A stretch of DNA of 64,000 bases from Microbacterium sp. BK668 (GCF_004362195.1 NZ_SNWG01000003.1:112244-176243), one strand, 5' to 3'. Shown: positions 27,176 through 37,396, counted from the stretch's first letter. Notes: generated by a model from the letters alone, not told the origin. Numbers and translations: made by a program.

Positions 27176-27196
27176 CCTGACCGCAGCCGCGCCCGC

Positions 27197-27262
27197 TCGC
27201 CGGGCCGGCTTCGCGACGAAACCGCTGCTGCGCCCGGGTCGCCGGGCCGGCTTCTCGACGAA
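27197..27262. repeat. 24-bp direct repeat between glpD and glpK
   Basis: TCGCCGGGCCGGCTTC followed by GCGACGAA or TCGACGAA occurs at 27197-27220 and 27239-27262, with a single mismatch over 24 bp and a 42-bp period. The second copy ends 11 bp before the glpK GTG and partly supplies its ribosome-binding region. Confidence 0.6.
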
Positions 27263-27273
27263 GAGGAGGCGCC

Positions 27274-28791
27274 GTGGCCGATCACGTCCTGGCGATCGAT
27301 CAAGGCACGACATCCACACGCGCGATCGTCTTCGATGCGCAGGGCGCGATCGTCTCGGTGGCCCAGCACGAGCACGCGCAGATCCTCCCGCGCGCCGGCT
27401 GGGTCGAGCACGACCCGGTGGAGATCTGGACGAACACCGAGTGGGTCATGTCGTCGGCGCTCTCGCGGGCGGGGCTCGGAGCGGGTGACCTCGTGGGAAT
27501 CGGGGTGACCAACCAGCGTGAGACGGCCATCGTGTGGGATCGGCGCACGGGTCGGCCGATCTCCAACGCCATCGTGTGGCAGGACACCCGCACGCAGAGC
27601 CGCATCGACGCCCTTTCGGCCGACGGCGGGGCAGACCGGTTCGCGGAGACGACGGGCCTTCCCCTCGCGACCTACTTCTCCGCCAGCAAGATCGCCTGGA
27701 TCCTCGAGAACGTGCCGGGCGCACGGGAGGCCGCGGAGCGCGGAGACGTCGTCTTCGGCACGCCCGACACGTGGGTCGTATGGAACCTCTCGGGAGGCAT
27801 CCGCGGCGGGATCCACGTGACCGACGTCACCAACGCCAGCCGCACACTCCTCATGGACCTGCAGACGCTCGACTGGGCGGATGACCTCCTGGACGTCTGG
27901 GGCATCCCGCGAGCGATGATGCCCGAGATCCGCTCCTCGTCCGAGGTGCTGAGCCAGACGCAGCTCCCCGGGGTCGCCAGCGGCGCGCCGATCGCCGGGA
28001 TCCTGGGGGATCAGCAGGCCGCGACCTTCGGCCAGGCGGCGTTCGACGTCGGCGAGTCGAAGAACACGTACGGCACGGGGAACTTCCTGCTCGTCAACAC
28101 CGGGACCGACATCGTGCGGTCCCAGCACGGACTGATCACGACCGTCGCGTATCGCTGCGGCGACCAACCCGCGCGGTACGCGCTGGAGGGCTCGATCGCC
28201 GTGACAGGGTCGCTGGTGCAGTGGCTGCGCGACAACCTCGGCATCATCGAGCGGTCGGAGGACGTGGAGACCCTCGCCGCGACGGTGGAGGACAACGGCG
28301 GCGCCCACTTCGTGCCCGCGTTCTCGGGGCTCTTCGCGCCCTACTGGCGCCCCGACGCGCGCGGCGCGCTCGTGGGCCTGACCCGCTTCGTCAACCGCGC
28401 GCACATCGCCCGCGCGGCCCTCGAGTCGACCGCGTTCCAGACGAGGGACGTCATCGACGCCGTCGTCGGCGACACGGGTCGGACGCTGGACGAGCTGCGG
28501 GTCGACGGGGGCATGACGCGCGACGCGCTGCTCATGCAGTTCCAGGCCGACATCCTCGGCATCCCGGTCGTCCGCCCGAAGGTGATCGAGACGACGGCGC
28601 TCGGCGCCGCCTATGCGGCGGGGCTGGCGACGGGTCTGTGGAAGGGCATCGACGAGCTGCGCGCGCACTGGGGGGAGGACGTGCGCTTCGAGCCGCGGAT
28701 GCCGCAGGACGAGCGGGAGCGGCGGTACCGCCTCTGGAAGAAGGCGGTCTCGAAATCGCTCGACTGGGTGGACGCCGACGTCGACGCGTGA
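27274..28791 (+). CDS. glpK: Glycerol kinase
   Basis: A 505-residue FGGY-family kinase phosphorylating glycerol to glycerol 3-phosphate, the substrate of the upstream GlpD. Motifs: [13 protein letters not shown] near the N-terminus, [30 protein letters not shown], and [17 protein letters not shown] in the C-terminal half. The start is a GTG after GAGGAGG. It is cotranscribed with glpD and presumably controlled by the SorC-type regulator. No glycerol facilitator gene is adjacent. Confidence 0.95.
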   Translation: MADHVLAIDQGTTSTRAIVFDAQGAIVSVAQHEHAQILPRAGWVEHDPVEIWTNTEWVMSSALSRAGLGAGDLVGIGVTNQRETAIVWDRRTGRPISNAIVWQDTRTQSRIDALSADGGADRFAETTGLPLATYFSASKIAWILENVPGAREAAERGDVVFGTPDTWVVWNLSGGIRGGIHVTDVTNASRTLLMDLQTLDWADDLLDVWGIPRAMMPEIRSSSEVLSQTQLPGVASGAPIAGILGDQQAATFGQAAFDVGESKNTYGTGNFLLVNTGTDIVRSQHGLITTVAYRCGDQPARYALEGSIAVTGSLVQWLRDNLGIIERSEDVETLAATVEDNGGAHFVPAFSGLFAPYWRPDARGALVGLTRFVNRAHIARAALESTAFQTRDVIDAVVGDTGRTLDELRVDGGMTRDALLMQFQADILGIPVVRPKVIETTALGAAYAAGLATGLWKGIDELRAHWGEDVRFEPRMPQDERERRYRLWKKAVSKSLDWVDADVDA

Positions 28792-28811
28792 GCCGCCGCG
28801 CCGACGCCCCC

Positions 28812-28842
28812 GGTCGTCGAGCGAGCGGAACGAGACGAGACG
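28812..28842. repeat. Short GTCGAGCGAGC...GAGACGAGACG element
   Basis: The sequence between glpK and the glycosylase gene, GGTCGTCGAGCGAGCGGAAC followed by GAGACGAGACG, resembles a short intergenic repeat that I recall as common in Microbacteriaceae genomes. Only one copy is in this window, so the assignment depends on general knowledge. Confidence 0.35.
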
Positions 28843-28857
28843 CCCCGAGTCCTCGAG

Positions 28858-29730
28858 CTACTTCAAGAGCCGCGACAGCCGGCGATCGGCCAGGATCTTG
28901 CCGCCCGTCTGGCACGTGGGGCAGTACTCGAGCGAGTTGTCGGCGAAGAACACACTGCGCACCGTGTCTCCGCAGACGGGGCAGGTCTCGCCGCGGCGTC
29001 CGTGCACCTGCATACCGCGGCGCTTGGCATCCTTGAGTTCGGCAGGGGGCTTCCCGGATGCCTCGGCGATCGCCTCCGCGAGAGTGTCGGTCATCGCGGC
29101 GTAGAGCCGGTCGACCTCGGCGGCGTCGAGAGTCGACGCGAGTGCGTACGGCGACATCTTCGCGGCGTGGAGGATCTCGTCGGAGTACGCGTTCCCGACG
29201 CCGGCGATGATCATCTGATCGCGGAGCACGCCCTTGATCTGCGTGCGGCGGCCTTCGAGCAGCCCGGCGAGGGTGTCGCGATCGAACGTCGGGTCGAGCG
29301 GATCCGGGCCGAGCCGGGCGATCCCGGGGACGTCGGCCGGATCCCGCACCACGTACACCGCGAGCGACTTCTTCGTCCCCGCCTCGGTGAGGTCGAACCC
29401 CGACCCGTCGCTCAGCGCGACCCGGAGCGCGATGGGCGTCTTCCCGGGCCTGATGAGCGTCGTGGGGAGCTGATCGTAGAACCGCAGCCATCCGGCCTTC
29501 GCGAGGTGGAAGACCAGGTGGGGCGAGGCATCCGTCCCCGTCGCGGCGATGTCGACGAATTTGCCGTGGCGCAGGGCGTCCGTGATCTCGGCGCCCTCCA
29601 GCGCCTGGACCGGCGGGTCGTACGTCTTGAGCGCCGCGATGTTCGCGACCGTGACGCGCGTGAACTCGAGACCCGTCAGGCGATCGCGGAGGAAGTCGAC
29701 GAGCCCCTGCACCTCTGGCATCTCGGGCAT
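28858..29730 (-). CDS. Fpg/Nei-family DNA glycosylase/AP lyase
   Basis: A 290-residue base-excision repair enzyme. The N-terminus MPEMPEV leaves Pro2 and Glu3 as the catalytic pair after Met removal. RHGKFVDI supplies the conserved Lys of the N-terminal domain. GVGNAYSDEILHAAKMSP is the helix-two-turn-helix. The C-terminal zinc finger has CPVCGDT...CPTCQTGG. The overall wording is closer to actinobacterial Fpg-like/Nei proteins than to the main MutM. It removes oxidised bases; the exact lesion preference is not predictable. Confidence 0.9.
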   Translation of the reverse strand: MPEMPEVQGLVDFLRDRLTGLEFTRVTVANIAALKTYDPPVQALEGAEITDALRHGKFVDIAATGTDASPHLVFHLAKAGWLRFYDQLPTTLIRPGKTPIALRVALSDGSGFDLTEAGTKKSLAVYVVRDPADVPGIARLGPDPLDPTFDRDTLAGLLEGRRTQIKGVLRDQMIIAGVGNAYSDEILHAAKMSPYALASTLDAAEVDRLYAAMTDTLAEAIAEASGKPPAELKDAKRRGMQVHGRRGETCPVCGDTVRSVFFADNSLEYCPTCQTGGKILADRRLSRLLK

Positions 29731-29806
29731 GCGCCCATCCTCGCACGGGGAGCCGACGCCGGCGCGGGCGAGAACGGCCGGTCGCGCGCCGAAAGCGAAC
29801 GGCGCG

Positions 29807-30370
29807 TCAGCCGAGGACGGGCCACTCCTGCGGGAGCCGGTCGTCGGTGGCGAGGAGGCCGGCGATCCATCCGTCGTCGCGGTGTCCCGAGCCGTTGCGC
29901 AGCGCCTGGCGGAGTGTGCCCTCGTAGTGGAAGCCGAGAGCGCGAGCGATCCGGGCGGAGCCGATGTTGCCGACGACCGCGCGCCACTCGATGCGCTGCA
30001 GGCCGAGCCCCTCGCGCGAGAACGCCCAGTCGACGACCGCGCGGGACGCCTCGGTGCCGAAGCCGCGCTGACGCGACGCCGGGCCGATCCAGTAGCCGAG
30101 CTCGGCGGCGCCCGCGCCCTGCCGGTACAGCCCGATCATGCCGGCGAGCACGTCGCCGTCGCGGATCGCCCACGTCTGCTCGACGTCGTCGGCCCAGTTC
30201 CTGGCGACGCGATCGATGAACTCCTCGGCATGGCGCCGCTCGTAGGGCGAGGGGACGGTGGTGTATCGCGCGATGGCGGGATCCTGGCAGGCCGCGAGCA
30301 CGGCGTCGACATCGGCCGCGAGCGGCGTCGACAGCTCGAGGCGCTCGGTGTGCAGAGTGACCGGTTCCAT
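29807..30370 (-). CDS. GNAT-family N-acetyltransferase (RimJ/RimL type)
   Basis: A 187-residue acetyltransferase starting MEPVTLHTERLELSTPLAAD, the opening typical of RimJ/RimL-like proteins. The acetyl-CoA site is recognisable around GYWIGPASRQRGFGTEASRAVV, with the RxxGxG-type loop, and the C-terminal part has NIGSARIARALGFHYEGTLRQ. The substrate may be a protein N-terminus or a small amine; it cannot be read from sequence. It is an isolated gene between the glycosylase and trpS. Confidence 0.85.
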   Translation of the reverse strand: MEPVTLHTERLELSTPLAADVDAVLAACQDPAIARYTTVPSPYERRHAEEFIDRVARNWADDVEQTWAIRDGDVLAGMIGLYRQGAGAAELGYWIGPASRQRGFGTEASRAVVDWAFSREGLGLQRIEWRAVVGNIGSARIARALGFHYEGTLRQALRNGSGHRDDGWIAGLLATDDRLPQEWPVLG

Positions 30371-30517
30371 CCCGCCAGCCTAGGCCGCGGCATCCTGCGT
30401 CCCCGCCCCCTTCATCGGGCGCGAACCGTCGGATGACGCGTCTCCAAGCGACGATACGCGCCGGATGAACGGGAGCGCGGCGGGGAGGACCCGGATGGCG
30501 GCGTACGACGGCGGGCG

Positions 30518-31522
30518 TCACACCCGCCGGAGGAGTCCGACCTTGTCATACACGGCGGCGAGCGTGCCTCGGGCGACCTCCTCGGCCTTCGCGGCGTTCG
30601 TGGCGAGCACGCGGTCGAGCTCCGCGGGGTCGTCGAGCAGCTCGAGCGCGCGCTGACGCACCGGCCCGAACTCGTTCACGACGACCTCGGCGAGGCCCTT
30701 CTTGAAGTCGCCGTAACCCCGGCCGGCGTACTCGTCCTCGATCGCCGGGATCTGCCGGCCCGACAGCGCGGCGTAGATGACGAGGAGGTTGGAGACCCCG
30801 GGCTTGGTCTCGCGGTCGAACCGCACCGACCCCTCGCTGTCGGTCACGGCCCGCATGATCTTCTTGGCCGAGATCGCGGGGTCGTCGAGCAGCCACAGGA
30901 CGCCGGCATCCGACTCGGCCGACTTCGACATCTTGGCGGTCGGGTTCTGCAGGTCGTAGATGCGCGCCGTCTCCCGCTGGATGACCGGCATCGGCACGCG
31001 GAAGGTCTCGCCGAATCGGCTGTTGAAGCGCTCCGCCAGATCGCGCGTCAGCTCGACGTGCTGCTTCTGGTCGTCGCCGACCGGAACGATGTCGGTCTGG
31101 TAGAGCAGGATGTCGGACGCCATGAGCACCGGGTACGTGAACAGGCCCACCGACGTCGTCTCGGCGCCGTAGCGCTGCGACTTGTCCTTGAACTGCGTCA
31201 TGCGCCCGGCTTCGCCGAAGCCCGTGATGGTGGAGAGCACCCAGGCGAGCTCGGCGTGGGCGGGCACGTGCGACTGCACGTACAGGGTCGACTTCGACGG
31301 CTCGATGCCCGCGGCGATGTACTGCGCAGCCGTGCGGCGGGTCTGGTCCCGAAGCCCCGCGGGGTCGAACGGCTGCGCCAGCGCGTGCAGGTCGACGACC
31401 GAGAAGAACGCGTCGTACGACTCCTGCAGATCGCGCCACTGCATGAGCGCCCCGATGTAGTTGCCGATCTGGAGCGAGTCGGCGGAGGGCTGCATGCCGG
31501 AGTACAGGCGCGGTTTCGTCAC
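30518..31522 (-). CDS. trpS: Tryptophanyl-tRNA synthetase
   Basis: A 334-residue class I synthetase of normal bacterial length. The HIGH-like motif is in SLQIGNYIGAL (usually LHLGNYxGA), and KMSKS is at residues 197-201 in NPTAKMSKSAES. GDDQKQHVELTRDLAERFN is the Trp-binding/dimer segment. It attaches tryptophan to tRNA-Trp in the cytoplasm. Upstream is the exonuclease III gene; spacing of 76 bp suggests its own promoter. Confidence 0.96.
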   Translation of the reverse strand: MTKPRLYSGMQPSADSLQIGNYIGALMQWRDLQESYDAFFSVVDLHALAQPFDPAGLRDQTRRTAAQYIAAGIEPSKSTLYVQSHVPAHAELAWVLSTITGFGEAGRMTQFKDKSQRYGAETTSVGLFTYPVLMASDILLYQTDIVPVGDDQKQHVELTRDLAERFNSRFGETFRVPMPVIQRETARIYDLQNPTAKMSKSAESDAGVLWLLDDPAISAKKIMRAVTDSEGSVRFDRETKPGVSNLLVIYAALSGRQIPAIEDEYAGRGYGDFKKGLAEVVVNEFGPVRQRALELLDDPAELDRVLATNAAKAEEVARGTLAAVYDKVGLLRRV

Positions 31523-31598
31523 CGATCAATCCTATTGGCGGCGATCGGATGCCTCGCCCCGCCGCCGGGGAACCGCGGGCCGTCAGCCCCCGAGGCCG

Positions 31599-32450
31599 TC
31601 AGCCCCCGAGGCTGTAGTCCGCGAGGACCGGCGCGTGGTCGCTCCATCGCGTGTCCCACGACGGCGCCCGCACGACCCGGTAGTCCGTCACGCGCGCGGC
31701 GAGCGCCGGCGTCGCCAGGTGGTAGTCGATGCGCCAGCCGCTGTCGTTGTCGAAAGCGCGCCCGCGCATCGACCACCAGGTATACGGTCCGTCGACCTCG
31801 CCGGCGAACGTCCGGCCGACGTCCACCCACCCGAGCCCCGCGCCGACCGAGCCGTCGACAGCCGTGACGTCGGCCCCCTGCGGGCCGAGGAACCGGTCGA
31901 AGTAGGCCCGTTCGCGGGGGAGGAAGCCCGCCTTCTTGACGTTGCCCTTCCAGTTGCGGATGTCGAGCTCGCGGTGGCCGACGTTGAGGTCGCCCATGAT
32001 GAGGCCCAGCGGCCGCTCGGCGGCGAGCAGCGGCATCCGCCTCTCCATCGCATCGAGGAAGGCCCACTTGGCGTCCTGGCGGGGCGTCTCGGCCTGGCCG
32101 GTAGGCACGTAAGCGCTCACGACGGTGAGCGTCTCGCCGTCGACGTCGAAGTCCGCCTCGATCCAGCGCCCCGCGGAGTCGAGCGTCTCGTCGTCGCCCA
32201 GCACGCGCCGCACGTCGACCGAGTCGTTGCGCGAGGCGATGGCGACGCCCGCCCGGCCCTTCGCGAGCGCTTCGTCGTTCACGAGCTGCCAGCCGGGGAG
32301 GGATGACGCGAGCTCATCTACCGTCGCACGGACCTCCTGGAGCGCCAGGATGTCGACGTCGGCCTGCTCGAGCCAGGCGGCCATCCCCTTGCGGGTGGCG
32401 GCGCGGATGCCGTTGACGTTGACGGAGGCGATGCGGACGCGGCGTGGCAC
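31599..32450 (-). CDS. xth: Exodeoxyribonuclease III
   Basis: A 283-residue Mg-dependent exo/AP endonuclease. Catalytic landmarks in order: VNVNGIRAA, LALQEVR (metal-binding Glu), MGDLNVGH (Asp, Asn), DYHLATP, and the terminal WSDHAPV (Asp-His pair). The GTG at 32450 was chosen so that the protein starts VPRRVRIASVNVNG; longer forms add a low-complexity stretch. The stop region is duplicated: a 16-bp segment containing the stop occurs twice in tandem (31580-31611). It is followed by trpS and preceded by the YihY-type gene 10 bp away. Confidence 0.93.
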   Translation of the reverse strand: MPRRVRIASVNVNGIRAATRKGMAAWLEQADVDILALQEVRATVDELASSLPGWQLVNDEALAKGRAGVAIASRNDSVDVRRVLGDDETLDSAGRWIEADFDVDGETLTVVSAYVPTGQAETPRQDAKWAFLDAMERRMPLLAAERPLGLIMGDLNVGHRELDIRNWKGNVKKAGFLPRERAYFDRFLGPQGADVTAVDGSVGAGLGWVDVGRTFAGEVDGPYTWWSMRGRAFDNDSGWRIDYHLATPALAARVTDYRVVRAPSWDTRWSDHAPVLADYSLGG

Positions 32451-32460
32451 GACGGCCAGC

Positions 32461-33765
32461 CTACTTGCGGCTCCCGACGTTCCTCGCGCGGGTCCGGTGC
32501 CCGTCGGCGGGCACGGACGGGGGAGCGGATGCCTCGACCTCCGCGAGCTCCTGCTGCGCCTGCCGCACGGCACGGTCAGCCGACCAGACGCCGTACCAGG
32601 GCGCGTGCGCGCGCGACTCCTGCGCGGTCCGGAGCCGCACCCTGGCCGCCACCAGCAGAGCACGGTGCTCGGCCGCGAGCTTCTCGGCCTGGGAGGGCTC
32701 GAGGAGCGGGACGTTGCGGTCTCGCGCCGAGATCGCGATCCACGCCGCGGCCACCAGCATGATGATGCCGATGATCTTGAACCACAGCAGCAGTCCCACG
32801 AAGATCGCGAACGTCGCCAGCAGCGGGTTCGACGGCGTGTAGCTGACCAGGAGCCCGGCCCCGAGAAGCAGCACGGCGATGGCGCCGCCGCCCAGCAGGG
32901 ATCCGGGCCAGATGCGCCGCCACTGCAGGGACGCGCCGGCCAGGAATCGGAAGAGCGCAGCGAGCGTGGCCGCGATGACGATGAACGAGACCAGGAGCGA
33001 GCCGACGCGCAGCGACGACACGACCTCCGAGTCCGGATCGATGCCGAACCAGCCGAAGACCAGCCCGATCGCCCACGTGCTCATGGAGCTGAGGCCGAAT
33101 CCGACGATCAGCGCGATCCCGAAGATCATCGCCGCCAGGAGGTCGCGCGCTTTCAGGAGGAAGTAGGAGCGGTGGTCGTAAGGGAGCTCGAAGATGTCGC
33201 GGACGGCGCGGCGGGAGTAGGTGACGAAGCCGATGGCGGTCCAGATGAGGGCGCCGAGCGCGATGATCCCGGTGATGCCCAGCACACCCGTGCTCGACGT
33301 CGCGACAGCCTGCACCTGCGCGGGCGTGACGATCCCGCCCTCGTCGCTGATGAGGTTCGGGACGTAGCTGTTGATGACGTTGATGAGCGCTTGGACGGCC
33401 TGCTCGCTGCCGCCGAGCCACAGGCCGATGCCCGCGAAGGCGACATAGATCCCGGCGAAGACGGCGAAGAGCGCCTGGTAGCTGACCCCTGCCCCGAGGA
33501 GGAATCCGTTCGTCTGCAGGAAGTGCCGCCACACCCGGACCGGGAACCACGCCAGCGTCTGCTGGGTGATCTCGGTCGCGCGGGAGATCGGACGGTCGAA
33601 TCGCTGACGCAGGTGGAGCTGCGTCTGCTCCCAGCGCTGCCGGAGGTCCTCCTCCTCGGCCTTCGCCTTCTCGGCAGCATCGCGTTTGCCCGACGCGTCA
33701 CGCGACGCATCGCGTTTGCCCGACGCGTCACGCGACGCGGCAGGACTCGGTGGCGAGGCGGTCAC
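32461..33765 (-). CDS. YihY/BrkB-family integral membrane protein
   Basis: A 434-residue membrane protein of the YihY/BrkB group (often mislabelled ribonuclease BN). It has about six to seven spans between residues 85 and 350, including LGAGVSYQALFAVFAGIYVAF. The charged N-terminal 50 residues contain a duplicated SRDASGKRDA segment, encoded by a perfect 30-bp DNA repeat (33678-33737). The C-terminal 80 residues are cytoplasmic and rich in Ala, Arg and Glu. The family function is not settled; some members are proposed transporters or cell-envelope factors. It is probably cotranscribed with xth. Confidence 0.85.
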   Translation of the reverse strand: MTASPPSPAASRDASGKRDASRDASGKRDAAEKAKAEEEDLRQRWEQTQLHLRQRFDRPISRATEITQQTLAWFPVRVWRHFLQTNGFLLGAGVSYQALFAVFAGIYVAFAGIGLWLGGSEQAVQALINVINSYVPNLISDEGGIVTPAQVQAVATSSTGVLGITGIIALGALIWTAIGFVTYSRRAVRDIFELPYDHRSYFLLKARDLLAAMIFGIALIVGFGLSSMSTWAIGLVFGWFGIDPDSEVVSSLRVGSLLVSFIVIAATLAALFRFLAGASLQWRRIWPGSLLGGGAIAVLLLGAGLLVSYTPSNPLLATFAIFVGLLLWFKIIGIIMLVAAAWIAISARDRNVPLLEPSQAEKLAAEHRALLVAARVRLRTAQESRAHAPWYGVWSADRAVRQAQQELAEVEASAPPSVPADGHRTRARNVGSRK

Positions 33766-33860
33766 GCAGACAGACTAGCGAGCGGACGCTCCCAGGGCGG
33801 GGCGCCTCACCCGGCGCGGGGCGTGCGGCCGGGGCCGCGGCATCCGTCCCGGCGACGGCG

Positions 33861-34661
33861 TCAGCGCTTGCCGCGGAGCACCGCCGCCTTGACGTCGGCG
33901 ATGGCCTTGGTCACCTCGATTCCGCGCGGGCAGGCCTCGGTGCAGTTGAAGGTCGTGCGGCAGCGCCACACGCCCTCCTTGTCGTTGAGGATGTCGAGGC
34001 GGACCGACGCGGCGTCGTCGCGGGAGTCGAAGATGAAGCGGTGCGCGTTGACGATCGCGGCCGGTCCGAAGTACTGTCCGTCGGTCCAGAACACGGGGCA
34101 CGACGAGGTGCACGCGGCGCAGAGGATGCACTTCGTGGTGTCGTCGAACACCTCGCGGTCGACGATCGACTGGATGCGCTCCTTGCCCGGCTCCGGCTTC
34201 GAGCTCGCGATGAGGAAGGGCTGCACCTCGCGGTAGGACGCGAAGAACGGCTCCATGTCGACGATGAGGTCCTTCTCGAGCGGCAGGCCCTTGATGGCCT
34301 CGACGTAGATCGGCTGCGAGATGTCGAGGTCCTTGATGAGGGTCTTGCAGGCCAGCCGGTTGCGGCCGTTGATGCGCATCGCGTCGGACCCGCAGATGCC
34401 GTGCGCGCACGACCGGCGGAACGACAGCGAGCCGTCGACCTCCCATTTGATCTTGTGCAGCGCGTCGAGCACGCGGTCGGTCGAGTAGAGCTCGACGTCG
34501 TAGTCGACCCAGCGCGGCTCCGTGTCGAGCTCGGGATCGAACCGGCGGATGATGAACGTGACGAGGAACGACTGGATGCCGGTGTCGGCGGCCGCGTCGT
34601 CCGCCTGGGCGGGAGCGTCGGCGTCGGTGCGCTCGATGATGTCGGTCGCGGACGTCGCCAT
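33861..34661 (-). CDS. sdhB: Succinate dehydrogenase iron-sulfur subunit
   Basis: A 266-residue electron-transfer subunit of complex II. The [2Fe-2S] cysteines lie in SCAHGICGSDAM and NRLACKTL. The [4Fe-4S] and [3Fe-4S] ligands are in CILCAACTSSCP and CRTTFNCTEACPRG. The N-terminal 30 residues are an acidic, Ala-rich extension beyond the usual start. Last gene of sdhCDAB, placed 2 bp after sdhA. Confidence 0.96.
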   Translation of the reverse strand: MATSATDIIERTDADAPAQADDAAADTGIQSFLVTFIIRRFDPELDTEPRWVDYDVELYSTDRVLDALHKIKWEVDGSLSFRRSCAHGICGSDAMRINGRNRLACKTLIKDLDISQPIYVEAIKGLPLEKDLIVDMEPFFASYREVQPFLIASSKPEPGKERIQSIVDREVFDDTTKCILCAACTSSCPVFWTDGQYFGPAAIVNAHRFIFDSRDDAASVRLDILNDKEGVWRCRTTFNCTEACPRGIEVTKAIADVKAAVLRGKR

Positions 34662-34663
34662 CG

Positions 34664-36469
34664 TCAGTACTTCCTCTCCATCGGCTGATACCTCGTGATC
34701 ACGACCGGCTTCCAGTCGAGCCGGATGTGATCCTCCGGGTGAGACGACTGCGGGTCGCCCGAGAGGTAGGCCATCGTGTGCTGCATGTAGTTCTCGTCGT
34801 CGCGCTTGGGGTAGTCGTCGCGCATGTGGCCGCCGCGGCTCTCCTTGCGGTTGCGCGCCGTGACGACGACGACCTCCGCGAGATCGAGCAGGAAGCCCAG
34901 CTCCACAGCCTCCAGCAGATCCGTGTTGTAGCGCTTGCCCTTGTCGTCGACGTGGACGTTGCGGTACCGCTCGCGCAGCTCGGCGATGACGTCCATGACC
35001 TCGGAGAGCGACTCCTCGGTGCGGAACACCTGCGCCTTGCGATCCATCTCGTCCTGCAGCGTCTTGCGGAGCACCGCGATGCGTTCGGTGCCGGGGTTGT
35101 CGCGCAGGCCCTCGAGCATGTCGCGGACGTCCTTCGCGGGGTCTTCGGGCAGCGGCACGAACTCGGCGGTCTGCACATACTCGACCGCGTTGCGGCCGGC
35201 GCGCTTTCCGAAGACGTTTATGTCGAGGAGCGAGTTCGTTCCGAGGCGGTTCGAACCGTGCACGGAGACGCAGGCGCACTCGCCGGCGGCGTACAGGCCG
35301 GGCACGACGGTCTCGTTGTCGGCGAGCACCTCCGCCTTGACGTTGGTCGGGATGCCGCCCATCGCGTAGTGCGCGGTCGGCATCACGGGCACGGGCTCGA
35401 CCACGGGGTCCACGCCCAGGTAGGTGCGGGCGAACTCCGTGATGTCGGGGAGCTTCGTCTCGAGCACCTCGGCGCCGAGGTGGGTGCAGTCCAGGAGCAC
35501 GTAGTCGCGATGCGGGCCGGCGCCCCGGCCCTCGGCGACCTCCTGGACCATGCACCGGCTCACGATGTCGCGCGGCGCGAGGTCCTTGATCGTCGGCGCG
35601 TAGCGCTCCATGAAGCGCTCGCCCGTGACGTTGCGCAGGATCGCGCCCTCGCCGCGGGCGCCTTCGGTGAGCAGGATGCCGAGTCCCGCCAGGCCGGTCG
35701 GGTGGAACTGGAAGAACTCCATGTCCTCCAGCGGAAGGCCCTTGCGCCAGATGACGCCCACGCCGTCGCCCGTGAGCGTGTGGGCGTTGGAGGTCGTCTT
35801 GAAGATCTTCCCGAAGCCGCCGGTGGCGAAGATGACGGCCTTGGACTGGAAGACGTGGAGGTCGCCCGTGGCGAGCTCGTAGGCCACCACGCCGGCGACC
35901 TGCGTCCTGCCCGCGGCATCCTTCACCGTCACGAGGTCGAGCACGTAGAACTCGTTGAAGAAGTTGATGCCGAGCTTGACGCAGTTCTGGAACAGGGTCT
36001 GCAGGATCATGTGGCCCGTGCGGTCGGCCGCGTAGCACGCGCGGCGGACGGGGGTCTTGCCGTGGTCGGCGGTGTGGCCGCCGAAGCGGCGCTGGTCGAT
36101 CTTGCCGTCGGGCGTGCGGTTGAAGGGCAGGCCCATGTTCTCGAGGTCGATGACGGCGTCGATCGCCTCTTTCGCGAGGATCTCGGCGGCGTCCTGGTCG
36201 ACGAGGTAGTCGCCGCCCTTGACGGTGTCGAAGGTGTGCCACTCCCACGAGTCCTCTTCGACGTTCGCCAGCGCCGCGGCCATGCCGCCCTGCGCGGCGC
36301 CCGTGTGCGAGCGCGTCGGGTAGAGCTTCGTGATGACGGCGGTCCGGGCTCCCGGACCCGCCTCGATCGCCGCGCGCATCCCGGCGCCGCCGGCGCCCAC
36401 GATGACGATGTCGAACTGGTGGTAGTGGACGCCGTCCTTGACGTAGGAGTCCGCGGTCTGGGTGCTCAC
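34664..36469 (-). CDS. sdhA: Succinate dehydrogenase flavoprotein subunit
   Basis: A 601-residue catalytic subunit oxidising succinate to fumarate. It has [13 protein letters not shown] for FAD binding and [14 protein letters not shown] containing the His for covalent [25 protein letters not shown] and [10 protein letters not shown] are the active-site blocks. R-SH and HPTGL spacing is normal, with no truncation. It sits between sdhD (40 bp upstream) and sdhB. The complex is membrane-bound through SdhC/SdhD and donates electrons to menaquinone in actinobacteria. Confidence 0.97.
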   Translation of the reverse strand: MSTQTADSYVKDGVHYHQFDIVIVGAGGAGMRAAIEAGPGARTAVITKLYPTRSHTGAAQGGMAAALANVEEDSWEWHTFDTVKGGDYLVDQDAAEILAKEAIDAVIDLENMGLPFNRTPDGKIDQRRFGGHTADHGKTPVRRACYAADRTGHMILQTLFQNCVKLGINFFNEFYVLDLVTVKDAAGRTQVAGVVAYELATGDLHVFQSKAVIFATGGFGKIFKTTSNAHTLTGDGVGVIWRKGLPLEDMEFFQFHPTGLAGLGILLTEGARGEGAILRNVTGERFMERYAPTIKDLAPRDIVSRCMVQEVAEGRGAGPHRDYVLLDCTHLGAEVLETKLPDITEFARTYLGVDPVVEPVPVMPTAHYAMGGIPTNVKAEVLADNETVVPGLYAAGECACVSVHGSNRLGTNSLLDINVFGKRAGRNAVEYVQTAEFVPLPEDPAKDVRDMLEGLRDNPGTERIAVLRKTLQDEMDRKAQVFRTEESLSEVMDVIAELRERYRNVHVDDKGKRYNTDLLEAVELGFLLDLAEVVVVTARNRKESRGGHMRDDYPKRDDENYMQHTMAYLSGDPQSSHPEDHIRLDWKPVVITRYQPMERKY

Positions 36470-36509
36470 GTGTCGATTGCCCTCGTTCGTTTCTCGCCTC
36501 GGTGCGCGC

Positions 36510-36962
36510 TCAGCCCTGCGCGCTGCAGATCTCGGTCAGGACGCTGCCGTCGGTCAGGTTGGGCACGCACGGGTCGAAGGTGAAGACGACGAGGGTGCCG
36601 AGCAGGATCAGGAAGCCCGCTGTCAGCCACAGGCCCCAGACGAGGATCGTCCGCAGGCGCGGGTGGGAGACGTAGTCGTTGACGATCGTGCGCATGCCGT
36701 TCGCCCCGTGGATGAGCGCCAGCCACAGCATCAGCACGTCCCACCACTGCCAGAACGGGGAGGCGAGCTTGCCCGCGACGAAGGCGAAGTCGATGCCGTG
36801 GATGCCCTCGCCCAGCATGAGGTTGACGAAGAGGTGCCCGAAGATCAGGACCAGCAGCAGCACGCCCGAGACGCGCATGTAGATCCAGCCCCACTTCTCG
36901 AGGTTCGGGCCGGATCGGCGGACAGCGGTGCGCGGAGCGCCCGGGTCGGCGATGGTCGTCAT
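36510..36962 (-). CDS. sdhD: Succinate dehydrogenase membrane anchor subunit
   Basis: A 150-residue anchor with three membrane spans (about 30-52, 68-92 and 110-132). [14 protein letters not shown] contains the likely haem-ligand His; HLFVNLM in the first span carries another. Its ATG shares one base with the sdhC stop (TCA/CAT overlap at 36962). Together with SdhC it holds the haem and quinone site. Confidence 0.93.
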   Translation of the reverse strand: MTTIADPGAPRTAVRRSGPNLEKWGWIYMRVSGVLLLVLIFGHLFVNLMLGEGIHGIDFAFVAGKLASPFWQWWDVLMLWLALIHGANGMRTIVNDYVSHPRLRTILVWGLWLTAGFLILLGTLVVFTFDPCVPNLTDGSVLTEICSAQG

Positions 36963-37396
36963 CACTCTCCTCCCCATCCGTAGGCGAAGACGATCGAGAG
37001 GTGGCGCACCGCGAACGGCACCATCGTCACCAGGAACAGACCGATGACGCCCCACCAGAGCTGACGCTGGCGCCGGGCCGCCCACGGCCACGCGTCGACC
37101 GCGATGATCCGCAGGCCGTTGAACGCGTGGTAGACGACGGCGCCGACGAGCACGACCTCGCCGAGACCCATGATCGGGTTCTTGTACGAGCTCATGACGG
37201 CGTCGTAGGCGTCCGGGGCCACACGGATGAGGGCTGTGTCGAGCACGTGGACGAGCAGGAAGAAGAAGATGCCCACGCCCGTGATGCGGTGCAGCACCCA
37301 CGACCACATTCCTTCGCGGCCTCGGTAGAGCGTGCCCCGCGGGACACTCGATGTGGTCTCGGCGACCGACGGTGTGACGCGTGCTGGTGCTGACAC
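36962..37396 (-). CDS. sdhC: Succinate dehydrogenase cytochrome b556 subunit
   Basis: A 144-residue three-span membrane subunit. WSWVLHRITGVGIFFFLLVH is the SdhC signature with a haem/quinone-region His, and YHAFNGLRIIAVDAWPW is the second block. First gene of the sdhCDAB operon. The 247 bp to the divergent manC gene contain an 18-bp perfect palindrome that could serve as operator. Confidence 0.94.
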   Translation of the reverse strand: MSAPARVTPSVAETTSSVPRGTLYRGREGMWSWVLHRITGVGIFFFLLVHVLDTALIRVAPDAYDAVMSSYKNPIMGLGEVVLVGAVVYHAFNGLRIIAVDAWPWAARRQRQLWWGVIGLFLVTMVPFAVRHLSIVFAYGWGGE

